The translations under genes and the position numbers were made by a program. Under the pieces are notes generated by a model that saw only the letters and a list, made by a program, of their open reading frames with translations, had not been told where the DNA came from and made no database searches. From Bacteroidales bacterium (GTDB lineage: Bacteria > Bacteroidota > Bacteroidia > Bacteroidales > JAADGE01), in the NCBI GenBank assembly GCA_021108035.1, contig JAIORQ010000051.1:1-51059 (forward strand): a DNA stretch of 51,059 bases, read 5' to 3'. Shown here one piece after another: positions 9,191 through 18,299 of this stretch. Numbering within the stretch: position 1 is the stretch's first letter; each line of letters begins with the position of its first letter.

Positions 9191-9949
9191 ATGACAGAAA
9201 TTTGTGCATTAGCTTCCGGAAGCAACGGAAATTGTTATTACATCGGAAATGAAAATGAAGCTGTTTTAATTGATATTGGTATTTATTATAAAAGGCTGAT
9301 TGAAAGATTAGATGATGCAGGCTTGGACAAAAATAAAATTAAAGCAATTTTTATTTCTCATGAACATACAGACCACATTCAAGGTGCAAGGTCAACAAGT
9401 AATAAATTGGGCATTCCTGTATTTTACACAAAAAAGACTTATCATAAAAGTTATAATAAAAACAAAGCCCAAAATTTTTCTTTTTTTGAACCGGGAACGC
9501 CTTACGAAACAGGTAACATAAAAATTCATTCTTTTTCAAAACAACATGATGCTATAGACCCATGCAGTTTCAGAGTAGAAATCGGGAATAAAAATATCGG
9601 GATTATGACTGATATCGGTGAAGCAGATGAAACTCTTCAAAATGAATTTTCAAAATGTGATGCTGTATTTTTGGAATCAAATTATGACGAAGATATGTTA
9701 CAAACCGGCTTATATCCCTATCATTTAAAACAAAGAGTAAGTTCGTCCAAAGGACATTTATCTAATATGCAAGCAATAGAACTTGTTGAACAATTTGCTT
9801 CTCCTCAACTAAAAATAATTTTTCTTTCACATATTTCAGCTGTTAATAATACACGAGAATTAGCCTTGGAAACTTTTTCGCATCTTAAAAATAAATACGA
9901 AATATTACTTACTTCAAGACAAGAAATTTCTGAAGTTGTTAGTCTGTAA
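9191..9949 (+). CDS. Metallo-beta-lactamase-fold hydrolase, WalJ/YycJ-like
   Basis: 252 residues. The family opening 'CALASGSNGNCYYIGN' is followed by the metal motif HEHTDHIQGA (HxHxDH, about residues 56-61), further ligands in the 'SKQHDA' and 'MTDIGE' segments, and the SSKGHLSN and LSHIS segments near the C-terminus. Members are Zn/Mn-dependent, and WalJ/YycJ is reported to be a nuclease-like protein linked to cell-wall signalling in Firmicutes; the substrate here is unknown. I use the ATG at 9191; the frame also allows a TTG six bases earlier, which is less likely. It is divergent from ppiD. Confidence 0.9.
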   Translation: MTEICALASGSNGNCYYIGNENEAVLIDIGIYYKRLIERLDDAGLDKNKIKAIFISHEHTDHIQGARSTSNKLGIPVFYTKKTYHKSYNKNKAQNFSFFEPGTPYETGNIKIHSFSKQHDAIDPCSFRVEIGNKNIGIMTDIGEADETLQNEFSKCDAVFLESNYDEDMLQTGLYPYHLKQRVSSSKGHLSNMQAIELVEQFASPQLKIIFLSHISAVNNTRELALETFSHLKNKYEILLTSRQEISEVVSL

Positions 9950-9956
9950 AAACAAA

Positions 9957-10241
9957 ATGGTTCTACTGTTATTTTAGTGGTAATTAGTTATACTTAAACT
10001 TAAAAAAATATTTTGATTTTTCTAAAAATGATTAAATGATATAATGCTTAAATGCTATAATAAAAAGAGATGCTCAATTATACAAATGGTTTATTGCAAA
10101 CACATTACATGCTAATAAGTTTAAATAGAATACAAACTAATTACTGAAGCATTTAAGCATTGCATCATTATATCATTGTAAAAATATGTATTTAATTACT
10201 GTCAATATTTAATAAGTACCGTTAAATTCGTGGTAGTACCA
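9957..10241. repeat. Long inverted-repeat element, copy 1 (ends shared with 36090-36232)
   Basis: The left end ATGGTTCTACTGTTATTTTA (9957-9976) is identical to 36090-36109. The right end aaattcgtggtagtacca (10224-10241) differs from the other copy by one base (t/c). Inside is a second long stem built from repeats of aatgattaaatg / atgcttaaatg at about 10025-10061 and 10145-10179. It fills most of the 357-bp gap after the WalJ-like gene and has no coding frame. It looks like a non-autonomous repeat (MITE-like) or a large terminator structure. Confidence 0.7.
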
Positions 10242-10286
10242 ATAAAATAATTATTGTATAAGTTATGTGGTAACGGCAGGATTTAA

Positions 10287-10294
10287 TATTTTTG
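10287..10294 (+). promoter_or_regulatory. -7 promoter element of the LuxE-like gene
   Basis: TATTTTTG fits TAnnTTTG and lies 12 bp before the ATG at 10307. No -33 TTG is seen at standard spacing. Confidence 0.35.
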
Positions 10295-10306
10295 TAAAAA
10301 AATGTT

Positions 10307-11290
10307 ATGACTTCATTTATAAAGGAGATATTTAATATAAACAGTTCGGAACAATTTAATGAAGTTTGCCTCAAAGTATTCAATTATCAATATAAAGAGA
10401 ATAAAATCTATAAAAAATATGTTGATGAACTGAAAGTTAAAATTAACAATATTGAGAACTGTGATCAAATTCCTTTTTTGCCTGTTGAATTCTTTAAAAC
10501 TCATAAAATAATAACAGGCACCGGAGTAGTTCAAAAGATTTTCAAAAGCAGCGGAACAACTGGTTTTGTCGCAAGCTCACACTATATTACAGATTTAAAT
10601 ATTTACGAAAAAAGTTTTGTTAAAACATTTAATTTATTTTACGGTAAGCCTGAAAAATATACATTTTTGGCTTTGCTACCCTCTTATTCAGAACGAAATG
10701 ATTCATCATTAATTTATATGGTTCAAAAATTAATGAATATAAGCAATAAAAAAGATAACAGATTCTATTTGTATGATCATCAAGAACTTTTTGAAAAAAT
10801 AACAGATTTAGAAAAGCAAAATAAAAAAACAATTTTATTCGGCGTTAGTTTTGCTTTGATTGATTTTTTTGAAAAATATAATATTGAATTAAAACATACA
10901 ACTATTATTGAAACCGGAGGAATGAAAGGTCGTAAAAAAGAAATTGTCAGAGAAGAACTTCATTCTGTAATTAAATCAGCAACAGGACTTTCCGGTATTC
11001 ATTCTGAATACGGTATGACAGAATTGCTCTCTCAAGCATATTCAAAAAGTAATAATCTTTATAAAACACCTCCATGGATGAAAATATTAATCAGAGACAC
11101 AAATGACCCGTTCGACTATATCGAAACCGGCAAATCCGGCGGAATAAATATCATTGATCTTGCAAACATTTATTCTTGTTCTTTTATTGAGACAAAGGAT
11201 CTTGGAAAGAAGTTGTCCGATGGTTCTTTTGAAGTATTGGGAAGATTTGACGATTCAGATATCAGAGGTTGTAATTTGATGGTGTTATGA
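10307..11290 (+). CDS. LuxE/PaaK-family acyl-protein synthetase / acyl-adenylating enzyme
   Basis: 327 residues. The ANL-type phosphate-binding loop appears as FKSSGTTGF (about 81-89), preceded by 'PFLPVEFFKTHKI', a hallmark of LuxE-type acyl-protein synthetases. Later motifs are IETGGMKGR, the HSEYGMTELL adenylate-binding segment (about 229-238) and 'EVLGRFDDSDIRGCN' at the end. The family activates carboxylic acids with ATP and passes the acyl group to a protein or CoA. Bacteroidota often carry such a gene without the other lux genes, and none are present here. The natural acyl substrate is not evident. Confidence 0.88.
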   Translation: MTSFIKEIFNINSSEQFNEVCLKVFNYQYKENKIYKKYVDELKVKINNIENCDQIPFLPVEFFKTHKIITGTGVVQKIFKSSGTTGFVASSHYITDLNIYEKSFVKTFNLFYGKPEKYTFLALLPSYSERNDSSLIYMVQKLMNISNKKDNRFYLYDHQELFEKITDLEKQNKKTILFGVSFALIDFFEKYNIELKHTTIIETGGMKGRKKEIVREELHSVIKSATGLSGIHSEYGMTELLSQAYSKSNNLYKTPPWMKILIRDTNDPFDYIETGKSGGINIIDLANIYSCSFIETKDLGKKLSDGSFEVLGRFDDSDIRGCNLMVL

Positions 11291-11306
11291 TTTTTTAATA
11301 CCTTTG
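11276..11306 (+). promoter_or_regulatory. Bacteroidota promoter of the toxin-antitoxin pair
   Basis: TTG (11276-11278), a 20-bp spacer and TACCTTTG (11299-11306) fit the TTG/TAnnTTTG Bacteroidota promoter. The -33 part lies inside the end of the LuxE-like gene. The ATG of the antitoxin is 20 bp downstream, so the pair has its own promoter. Confidence 0.55.
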
Positions 11307-11326
11307 TTTTCATAAACAATTAAATT

Positions 11327-11584
11327 ATGGAAAATATAATCTCAATCTCATATCCTGAATCGCTTGCTTTCTTATTAAAAATGGAAAATCATGAGTTTAA
11401 AAGTGAAATAAAAATGATTTCATTAATAAAACTTTATGAAATGGGTAAAATTTCATCAGGATCTGCTGCAAACTTATTAAATATGAGTAGGGTTGACTTT
11501 ATTGAATCATTACATAAATATAATGTGTCATATTTTTATTACGGATTAGAAAATGAATTAGAAACAGACCTGAAAAATGCGTAA
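11327..11584 (+). CDS. UPF0175-family antitoxin-like protein
   Basis: 85 residues. A UPF0175-type protein with the central signature 'LYEMGKISSGSAANLLNMSR', followed by 'FIESLHKYNVSYFYYGLENELETDL'. The family pairs with DUF3368 PIN-like proteins as putative antitoxins; the 'GKISSGSAANLL' helix-turn-helix-like part may bind the operator. The stop overlaps the next start by 8 bp, a tight translational coupling typical of toxin-antitoxin operons. Confidence 0.85.
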   Translation: MENIISISYPESLAFLLKMENHEFKSEIKMISLIKLYEMGKISSGSAANLLNMSRVDFIESLHKYNVSYFYYGLENELETDLKNA

Positions 11585-12059
11585 AATTATATCGAATACT
11601 ACACCTATTCTTTCTTTACTCAAGATAAACAAACTTCATCTTTTAAGAGAACTTTACGGAAAAATTATAATTCCAAATGCAGTTTTTCAGGAAATTGAAG
11701 AAGGAAAAGATAAACTATTTTATAAAAATTTAGCATTATTAGATTGGATAATAATTGAAAATATTAAAAACAATAAACCGAAAGAATATATTTTTGATTT
11801 AGATGCAGGAGAAGCAGATGTTCTTATTCTTGCAAAGGAACATAATGCAGATTTAGTGATTTTAGATGAAATTTCCGGAAGAAGATACGCCAAACAACTA
11901 AATCTAAATTTAACAGGTACAATAGGAATACTCCTCAAAGCCAAAGAGAAAGGATTAATAAAATCTGTTAAAGAACTATTAACAGAATTAACAGAAAAAG
12001 GGACATGGTTTCATCCTAAACTGATTTTAAAGACTCTTGAATTAGCTAACGAAAAATAA
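11577..12059 (+). CDS. DUF3368 PIN-like toxin (putative ribonuclease)
   Basis: 160 residues. The DUF3368 opening SNTTPILSLLKINKLHLL is followed by 'IIIPNAVFQEIEEG', 'LDAGEADVLILAKEHNAD' and 'VILDEISGRRYAKQL', and then 'GTIGILLKAKEKGLI'. These acidic segments form the PIN-like metal centre. The first conserved Asp of classical PIN domains is Asn here (SNTTP), as is usual in DUF3368. The predicted role is an RNase toxin neutralised by the upstream UPF0175 protein. It overlaps that gene by 8 bp and ends 12 bp before the crotonase ATG, so read-through into that gene is possible. Confidence 0.85.
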   Translation: MRKIISNTTPILSLLKINKLHLLRELYGKIIIPNAVFQEIEEGKDKLFYKNLALLDWIIIENIKNNKPKEYIFDLDAGEADVLILAKEHNADLVILDEISGRRYAKQLNLNLTGTIGILLKAKEKGLIKSVKELLTELTEKGTWFHPKLILKTLELANEK

Positions 12060-12071
12060 ACATATAATATC

Positions 12072-12851
12072 ATGAACTACGAAAATATTTTAACAGAAAT
12101 TAAAGACAGTATTTTAACTGTAACATTAAACCGTCCTAAACAATTAAATGCTTTAAACAAAGCTGTTTTTGCAGAGCTTGAACATATCATGACAAATTTT
12201 GCAGTAACAGATGAAGTTAAAGGTGTTATAATAACAGGTTCAGGAGAGAAAGCTTTTGCGGCGGGTGCAGATATAAAGGAATTTGCACATTTTAATGTCG
12301 AAGAAGGTAAAGAGCTGTCAGCTGACGGACAACGCATCTTCAAAATTATTGAAACTTTTAATAAACCTGTGATTGCTGCTGTAAACGGTTTTGCTCTCGG
12401 CGGCGGATTAGAATTGGCAATGGCTTGCCACATCAGACTTGCATCCGATAATGCTCGTTTCGGACAACCCGAAGTCAGTCTTGGTGTTACACCCGGATAT
12501 GCAGGTACACAACGTCTTACACAACTGGTAGGTAAAGGTAAATCTTTGGAACTGTTAATGACCGGAGCAATGATTAAAGCTGATGAAGCTCTGAATTTGG
12601 GATTAGTTAACTATGTTGTTACTCAAGATGAATTAATCATCAAAGCTGAAGAACTGTTGAAATCTGTAATGAAACAATCGCCGGTTGCAGTTGCAGGAGT
12701 TATTAAATGTGTAGATGCTTACTATACTGACGGCATTGACGGTTTTAATACCGAAGTTGAAGAATTCGGAAAATGTTTCGGAACTGAAGATTTTAAAGAA
12801 GGTACAGATGCTTTTATGAATAAACGTAAAGCTGACTTTCCGGGAAAATAA
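12072..12851 (+). CDS. Enoyl-CoA hydratase / crotonase-family dehydratase
   Basis: 259 residues, the normal length for short-chain enoyl-CoA hydratase or 3-hydroxybutyryl-CoA dehydratase. CoA/oxyanion motifs are AFAAGADIKEF and FALGGGLELAMAC (first catalytic Glu), then FGQPEVSLGVTPGYAGTQRL (second catalytic Glu). Both glutamates are present, so hydratase activity is likely. It would act in beta-oxidation or the crotonyl-CoA/butyrate route; no other gene of those pathways is adjacent, so the exact substrate is open. Confidence 0.93.
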   Translation: MNYENILTEIKDSILTVTLNRPKQLNALNKAVFAELEHIMTNFAVTDEVKGVIITGSGEKAFAAGADIKEFAHFNVEEGKELSADGQRIFKIIETFNKPVIAAVNGFALGGGLELAMACHIRLASDNARFGQPEVSLGVTPGYAGTQRLTQLVGKGKSLELLMTGAMIKADEALNLGLVNYVVTQDELIIKAEELLKSVMKQSPVAVAGVIKCVDAYYTDGIDGFNTEVEEFGKCFGTEDFKEGTDAFMNKRKADFPGK

Positions 12852-12869
12852 GAATATAGCTTCGCCATT

Positions 12870-12954
12870 GTTAAATTGTTTCATTACTACATTGCCTGCC
12901 TGCCGGTAGGCTGTTTTTTAATAATTTAACAATGCAGCAATGAAACAATTTAAC
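12870..12954. repeat. Inverted repeat with GC-rich inner palindrome
   Basis: Perfect 16-bp arms: gttaaattgtttcatt (12870-12885) and aatgaaacaatttaac (12939-12954). At its centre, 12894-12911, is the GC-rich word gcctgcctgccggtaggc, which recurs as variants at 18987-19009 and 36128-36176. It lies between the crotonase and GT4 genes and may end transcription of the first. Confidence 0.75.
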
Positions 12955-12962
12955 GTAAAAAT

Positions 12963-14150
12963 ATGAGAATAAGTCAAATGATGCACTTTCCTTTAATGGG
13001 TGCAGGAACAGGTATCTATGTAGATTTGCTTGCAAAGGAACTTATAAAAAGAGGCAACGAAGTTAATGTATTATGTTCAGACCATAAAATACCGGACAAG
13101 CCGTATCCGGTTAATGCTGTTTTATTTAATAAGAGAAAATCAAGTTCTTATCAAGTAAATTTTGATTTTCCGGTTTTTGCATCTCACCCGTTAAGCAAAG
13201 GCAAACAATTCGGTGATTTAAGCATAGCTGAAAGAGAAGAATATACAGAAGCTTTCAGAAAAAAAATTGCAGAAGAAATTAAAACATTTAAACCGGACAT
13301 TATACATGTTCACCACGGTTGGATAATTTCATCAATTGTTTCAGAATACAATATACCTTATGTTATTACTTTACACGGAACAGAATATTATGCCTTTAAT
13401 GAATTTCCGCAATATCAAGAAGAAGTTTTAAAAGGATTAAAAGGTGCAAAAAAAATAATGGCACTGACTCAAAAAGAAAAAGACCAAGCAATTGAGGCTT
13501 ACGGTTTAACAGATGATGATATTACAATCGTAAACAGCGGAACTGATACAGATGTATTTACACCAATAAATCTGAACAAAAATGAATTACTTAAGTCTTA
13601 TTCGATACCACCGACTGACAGGCCAATAGTTTTCTTTGGCGGAAGAATGACTCCTCAAAAAGGATTAGATACTCTTATTAAAGCTGCAAAAATCTATAAT
13701 GAATCTGAAATTAATCCGATTACAATTCTTGCAGGGGACGGTTCTCTTAAAGAATCCCATGAGAAGTTGGCAAAAGAACTTGATATAAAAGACATTCATT
13801 TTATCGGAAATCAAACACATTCACAAATGGTTCATCTGTTTAACTTGGCAGATATTGCTGTCCTGCCTTCTAATTTTGAACCCTTCGGACTTGTTGCCGT
13901 TGAATCATTGGCATGCGGGACACCGGTTATTGCCGGAAATACCGGCGGTTTTAAAACAATTGTTAATGAGAATGTAGGCTCAAAGATTGAACCCGGAGAT
14001 TATAAAACATTAGCCGGTAAAGTTATAAAGTTATTGAATGCAGATTTTAAAAATCAAAACAAACAAAAAATACTTGATTATGTCAGGAAAAATTACAGTT
14101 GGAAAAATACAGTTACTCATATTAAAGAAATATATGACAGATGTGTATAG
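12963..14150 (+). CDS. Family 4 glycosyltransferase
   Basis: 395 residues of GT-B fold. The N-terminal segment has MHFPLMGAGTGIYVDLLAKEL; the C-terminal donor-binding half has FFGGRMTPQKGLDTLIKAA, LAGDGSLKESHEKLA and the EX7E signature EPFGLVAVESLACGTPVIAG (about 309-328). The retaining GT4 mechanism is inferred from family. It is cytoplasmic or peripheral at the inner membrane and probably builds glycolipid or polysaccharide. It is not in a polysaccharide cluster, so acceptor and product are unknown. Confidence 0.92.
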   Translation: MRISQMMHFPLMGAGTGIYVDLLAKELIKRGNEVNVLCSDHKIPDKPYPVNAVLFNKRKSSSYQVNFDFPVFASHPLSKGKQFGDLSIAEREEYTEAFRKKIAEEIKTFKPDIIHVHHGWIISSIVSEYNIPYVITLHGTEYYAFNEFPQYQEEVLKGLKGAKKIMALTQKEKDQAIEAYGLTDDDITIVNSGTDTDVFTPINLNKNELLKSYSIPPTDRPIVFFGGRMTPQKGLDTLIKAAKIYNESEINPITILAGDGSLKESHEKLAKELDIKDIHFIGNQTHSQMVHLFNLADIAVLPSNFEPFGLVAVESLACGTPVIAGNTGGFKTIVNENVGSKIEPGDYKTLAGKVIKLLNADFKNQNKQKILDYVRKNYSWKNTVTHIKEIYDRCV

Positions 14151-14203
14151 TTTTGAGTATTAAGGGTTTCACTTGAAGTGATAACCCTTAACACAAGCAA
14201 TAT

Positions 14204-17026
14204 TTATTTCTTATTTTTTCTAATTTCTAATACATTTTCCGTAAAAACCTTACGTTCTTCTTTACTTAAATTGTAAATTGCATCTTTTTCATTATTTTTT
14301 AGGTATTCAATACCTACAGCAAACATTTTTAAAATAATGATATTCTCCGGATATTCCGATAATTGCTTTGTGAGTATTTCATTTATATAATTAAGCCTTT
14401 CCGGTGAATAATCATTAATATTAATTAAAATCTCAAATAATGCTTTGGGTAATGCTTTTGATAAAGATTTAATTTTTTTTGCTTCATACAAAGTTTTAAT
14501 CAGAAATACTGAATATGTTTTAATAAAAAAATCCGAACCGAATTTAAAAAAATTATAAAAAACATCTTCACTAAAAGACGGTATAAAAATATCTTCATCA
14601 ATATTTACTACCTTTTTAAATTGCTCTTTGCTGTTCTTAATATCATTTGCTCTTATATATGCACCGAGTAAGCTAAAATTTGTATAGGGACAATCAGGTT
14701 TTATTTCCAAGCCTTTTTTAAATGATTTAACAGCATTTTCTATTTCGTTAATTATTAAATATATTAAGCCTATGCCATTATGTGCGTAATGATTATTAGG
14801 GTTAATTTTAATAGCTATTTTGTAATTTTCTATTGCATTGTCGTATTCTTTTAATTCGCTATTTGTAACACCTTTATTATAAAATGCTAAATAAAATTTT
14901 GGATTAATTTTAATTGCTTTTTTATAACAATTAATTGCCTTTTTGTATTCTTTCAGTTTATTATATATAATCCCCATATTATTATATGCCAAATCATTTT
15001 TTTGATTTATTTCAATTGCTTTTTTGAAACTTTCAATTGCTTTATGGAATTCTGTTAAATTAGTATATATAATTCCCATATTATTATATACAAAAAGATG
15101 TTTCGGATTAATTTCAATTGCTTTTTTATAACTTTCAATTGCTTTTTTGTATTCTTTTAGTTCATCATATACAACACCAATATTATAAAATGCATTTTCA
15201 TCATTTGGATTAATTTCAATTGCTTTTTTAAAATTTTCAATTGCTTTTTTATATTCTTTGAGTTCCCCATAGATAGAACCGATATTATTATATGCTAAGT
15301 TATGTTTCGGATTAATTTTAATTGCATTTTTATAACATTCAATTGCTTTCTTGTATTCTTTGAGTTCATCATATACACCTCCAATATTATAAAAAATATT
15401 ATCATCATTTGGATTAATTTCAATTGCTTTTTTATAATTATTTACTGCCTTTTTATATTCTTTAAGTTTATCATATGCAACACCAATATTATAAAAGGTT
15501 ACACTATCGTTTGGATTAATTTCAATTGTTTTTTTGAAATTTTCAATTGCTTTTTTGTATTCTTTTAATTCAAAAAATTTAATACCATTATTAAAAGTTT
15601 TTAAACTTTCTGATAAATATATATTAGGTTGTTCTTTTTTATCTAAATTATTAACAACTTCATCAATTTTATTATATAATTCTTTATTATCATTAACACA
15701 AGATAAATCATTATCTAAATTTGAAATTTGCTCACGAATTTCAGGTTTTAATGCCATTTCGTACATTAAGGCCTCTTTGCGGTATCTTGGTCTTTTATCA
15801 TCAGATTGAAATTTTGCTCCGTAACTAAATTTTAAATATTTTTCGCTTATTTCTTTTATGCTGTAAAAAGCACTTAAAAAATCAATAAACAGTTTTGAAA
15901 TACCGGTCGGGTTTTCTCCTATTTCAAAACTTATTCGCATCAAAGGTTCTTTAAGTTCATAAAATACATTATTCCCTGATTTGTTTTTATCTATCATCCC
16001 TTCTTTAACCAATAAAGCCAGAATTTTGCTGTTTGTTCTTTGCTCCAAAAAACAAGCTTTTGCAATTTCTTTTCCTTTTACGGCTCTTCTGTTTAAGCTC
16101 AAATATTTTACAATCTTTTGTTTTTGAGGTGATAAAGCGTTTACAAATTGTTCGTAATACGGTTTCAGATTATTCATTACTTTTATAAAAATATCTGAAA
16201 GTTCAGATTTATACTCTGCTTTTAAAAATGAATAAAAAGTAACCAATAAGCGGTGGTTGCCTTCGGTAAGTTCATATATTGCTCTTATTTTTCCTTGAAA
16301 TTCTGTAGTGTTCATTTCATTTAACAGAGATTTGTTTTTCTCAACTTCTGCAATTGCTTTTATAAACTCAACAGCTTCATGATAGCTTAATTTCTTTAAA
16401 TGAAAAATATTAAAAAAATTATAAAAAGGATATTCACTGTCTTGAATGCTTGAAATTAAGTTTTGAGAGCTTGCGATAATACTTAAATTATTATACTCAT
16501 GCATAAAATCTCTTAATTGTGCTTGCCCCTCTTTTTTTAGAGCTTTTAGAATTTTATCAAGATTTTCAATAAGCATAATAATAATTCTTTTCCCTGCAAA
16601 ATCGTTTAATGTTTTTTTAAGAAAATATACTTGATCGTGCGTGTCCGTAATTTCAGAAGCTTCTTCAATTTTGCTTTGAAGTTTTTCACTGCCATCAACT
16701 TTATATCTCATGAACGAACGTAAAATACTAACTAATAAATCCGTAAAGCTTGCAATGCCTACTTCGTCTTCCGACATATATGCAATTATTTTTTTTTCTG
16801 CTATTTTCTTATTATTCATAAAACGGTGATATAAAACTTTTATAATATGAGTTTTTCCGCTTCCTCTTGTTGCAATAATCAAAGATTGATAAGTAGATTT
16901 TTTTAATATTTTAGCTACACAGTTTCTTTCAATTTCATCAACTGTTTTTTTTCTTACTGTCAGCGTTTTCTCTAATATTTTTGGATTTACGCTTTTTGCT
17001 CCGAATGTTAATAGTGTATTTATCAT
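14204..17026 (-). CDS. Large ATPase-TPR protein, second gene of a two-ATPase operon
   Basis: 940 residues in three parts. The N-terminal P-loop ATPase has Walker A RGSGKT (54-59) and a Walker-B-like strand IIIMLIENLD (148-157), where the usual Asp-Glu is Glu-Asn. A winged-helix-like region follows (about 300-370, 'KQKIVKYLSLNRRAVKGKEIA'). About nine TPR units of 34 residues then lie near 470-780, nearly identical to one another, followed by an alpha-helical tail. The layout (ATPase switch plus repeat sensor) resembles STAND-type signalling or defence ATPases, but I cannot name a family. The ATG is 13 bp after the stop of the upstream ATPase gene, so the two are co-transcribed. Confidence 0.8.
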   Translation of the reverse strand: MINTLLTFGAKSVNPKILEKTLTVRKKTVDEIERNCVAKILKKSTYQSLIIATRGSGKTHIIKVLYHRFMNNKKIAEKKIIAYMSEDEVGIASFTDLLVSILRSFMRYKVDGSEKLQSKIEEASEITDTHDQVYFLKKTLNDFAGKRIIIMLIENLDKILKALKKEGQAQLRDFMHEYNNLSIIASSQNLISSIQDSEYPFYNFFNIFHLKKLSYHEAVEFIKAIAEVEKNKSLLNEMNTTEFQGKIRAIYELTEGNHRLLVTFYSFLKAEYKSELSDIFIKVMNNLKPYYEQFVNALSPQKQKIVKYLSLNRRAVKGKEIAKACFLEQRTNSKILALLVKEGMIDKNKSGNNVFYELKEPLMRISFEIGENPTGISKLFIDFLSAFYSIKEISEKYLKFSYGAKFQSDDKRPRYRKEALMYEMALKPEIREQISNLDNDLSCVNDNKELYNKIDEVVNNLDKKEQPNIYLSESLKTFNNGIKFFELKEYKKAIENFKKTIEINPNDSVTFYNIGVAYDKLKEYKKAVNNYKKAIEINPNDDNIFYNIGGVYDELKEYKKAIECYKNAIKINPKHNLAYNNIGSIYGELKEYKKAIENFKKAIEINPNDENAFYNIGVVYDELKEYKKAIESYKKAIEINPKHLFVYNNMGIIYTNLTEFHKAIESFKKAIEINQKNDLAYNNMGIIYNKLKEYKKAINCYKKAIKINPKFYLAFYNKGVTNSELKEYDNAIENYKIAIKINPNNHYAHNGIGLIYLIINEIENAVKSFKKGLEIKPDCPYTNFSLLGAYIRANDIKNSKEQFKKVVNIDEDIFIPSFSEDVFYNFFKFGSDFFIKTYSVFLIKTLYEAKKIKSLSKALPKALFEILININDYSPERLNYINEILTKQLSEYPENIIILKMFAVGIEYLKNNEKDAIYNLSKEERKVFTENVLEIRKNKK
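14780..15560 (-). repeat. Tandem 102-bp coding repeats (TPR units)
   Basis: Successive 34-codon units encode near copies of 'KEYKKAIENFKKAIEINPND'. DNA-level similarity is high (words such as tttggattaatttcaattgc recur every 102 bp), suggesting recent expansion or gene conversion within the gene. Confidence 0.8.
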
Positions 17027-17039
17027 TTTTATTTATGTA

Positions 17040-18221
17040 TTAAAAAGCTTTATTAATATCCCACCATTTCTTTAAAATTGAATATTTAAAATCGAAGTAC
17101 CTTTCTCGTTCTTTTAATTTACGAATAAGATAACCGTCATTTCTTAATCTTTCAATTTCATTGTTTACATCAATACGATCAATTTCTTGAATAAAGGCAA
17201 ATACATGATTGTAAATTTCTATTTCAGAAGACATTTTATCATTTTTGCTTACAAAATTTAAAATATTTTCAGATATTTTTGCTTTAGGATAAAACAACTT
17301 TATTCTGTCATAAAAATGTCTAATGCTTTCTTTGCTTGATGTATCATTTAATATCTCATCAAAAGCATTATTAATTACTGTCCTACTGATTTTGTCTATA
17401 TTTCTTATTTTATCAAATACGACATCTATGAAATACGGAATATTATTTGATTTCTTACAAATATATTTTATGTTTTTTTCAGTAATCTCAATTTCACAAC
17501 CTAATTCCAAACACTTCCCGAAATATAAAGCATTTTCATCAGTAAAAGGTTGCAAATTATACTTGTACATGTGATTTAAAGGATCTCCGATGTTTTCTGT
17601 TTTTTTTATCTTATCTAATACTAAATCAATTCCTATAGAACCGCAATATACAAATCTGATATTTTTGAATTTACCAATATAAGTAATATCCCTTAAAAAA
17701 CCGATAAGTATTGCAGCTTCTTTTTCAGGCAATTTGTCAAGAAAAATTGAAAATTCGTCCAGAATGATTACTATTTTTTTTCCTTCATTTTGCTTTGTTA
17801 AATTTTCAAAAAGAGATTTAATTTCCTGTTGCCAATAATCTTGTTTTTCTTTAAATTCAATAGGTCCGAGTTTACTGACATTTTCTGTAAATTTATTATA
17901 GGATTTTTCTATTATAGTCAGCTTGCTTTCCTCTATAAGGTTTCTTTCTTTAATCTTTTCATATATTATTTTATACAAATAATTAACGGTAGAAACACTT
18001 TCTATCGGAAAATATAACATAATAAAACCGTCTTGGGGTTGTTTTTCCATCTTACGTAAAATAGAACTTTTTCCGAAACGTCTTTCTGCAAAAAGTGTTA
18101 ATCCTTGTTTTTCCAATTTTTCCCAAAATTTTTCAATTTCTTTATCTCGCCCGACAATTTCATCAGTTGAAACAATCCCTCCTGTATTGGGTGTAATTGG
18201 TATAATTTTTAATTCTTTCAT
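17040..18221 (-). CDS. P-loop ATPase with winged-helix tail, first gene of the two-ATPase operon
   Basis: 393 residues. 'GGIVSTDEIVGRDKEIEKFW' leads into the Walker A variant AERRFGKSS (45-53), then Walker B IVIILDEFS (150-158) and a sensor-like strand RFVYCGSIGI. A C-terminal helical/winged-helix region follows. It belongs by eye to the broad archaeal-ATPase/Orc1-like AAA group found in Bacteroidota; the function is unknown. It is first in an operon with the 940-residue ATPase-TPR protein. A perfect 34-bp palindrome overlaps its predicted promoter, pointing to a dedicated repressor or autoregulation. It has no membrane segment and no signal peptide. Confidence 0.85.
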   Translation of the reverse strand: MKELKIIPITPNTGGIVSTDEIVGRDKEIEKFWEKLEKQGLTLFAERRFGKSSILRKMEKQPQDGFIMLYFPIESVSTVNYLYKIIYEKIKERNLIEESKLTIIEKSYNKFTENVSKLGPIEFKEKQDYWQQEIKSLFENLTKQNEGKKIVIILDEFSIFLDKLPEKEAAILIGFLRDITYIGKFKNIRFVYCGSIGIDLVLDKIKKTENIGDPLNHMYKYNLQPFTDENALYFGKCLELGCEIEITEKNIKYICKKSNNIPYFIDVVFDKIRNIDKISRTVINNAFDEILNDTSSKESIRHFYDRIKLFYPKAKISENILNFVSKNDKMSSEIEIYNHVFAFIQEIDRIDVNNEIERLRNDGYLIRKLKERERYFDFKYSILKKWWDINKAF

Positions 18222-18244
18222 AACTTTTCAACTTTACATTTACG

Positions 18245-18252
18245 CAAATATA
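18245..18252 (-). promoter_or_regulatory. -7 promoter element of the two-ATPase operon
   Basis: On the minus strand the bases read TATATTTG, 23 bp before the ATG at 18221. The upstream palindrome begins at 18251 and covers where the -33 contact would be. Confidence 0.5.
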
Positions 18253-18284
18253 CGAATATTTTTTCGTACGAAAAAATATTCGTA
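18251..18284. promoter_or_regulatory. 34-bp perfect palindrome, probable operator
   Basis: A fully self-complementary 34-bp sequence centred on ttcgtacgaa, with a further half-site cgtacgaaaa at 18281-18290. It overlaps the -7/-33 region of the two-ATPase operon on the minus strand. A perfect palindrome with no loop and two cgtacg cores, placed on a promoter, is what a dimeric repressor operator looks like. The regulator is not identifiable. Confidence 0.6.
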
Positions 18285-18299
18285 CGAAAATTAATGCTG

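Noticed and set aside
9957-10241. CRISPR-like array from repeated atgattaaatg words
   Set aside because: The words are irregularly spaced, vary, and pair with each other as a long stem; there are no uniform spacers.
12077-12433. 118-codon minus-strand frame inside the crotonase gene
   Set aside because: Antisense to catalytic segments of the crotonase; no independent signal.
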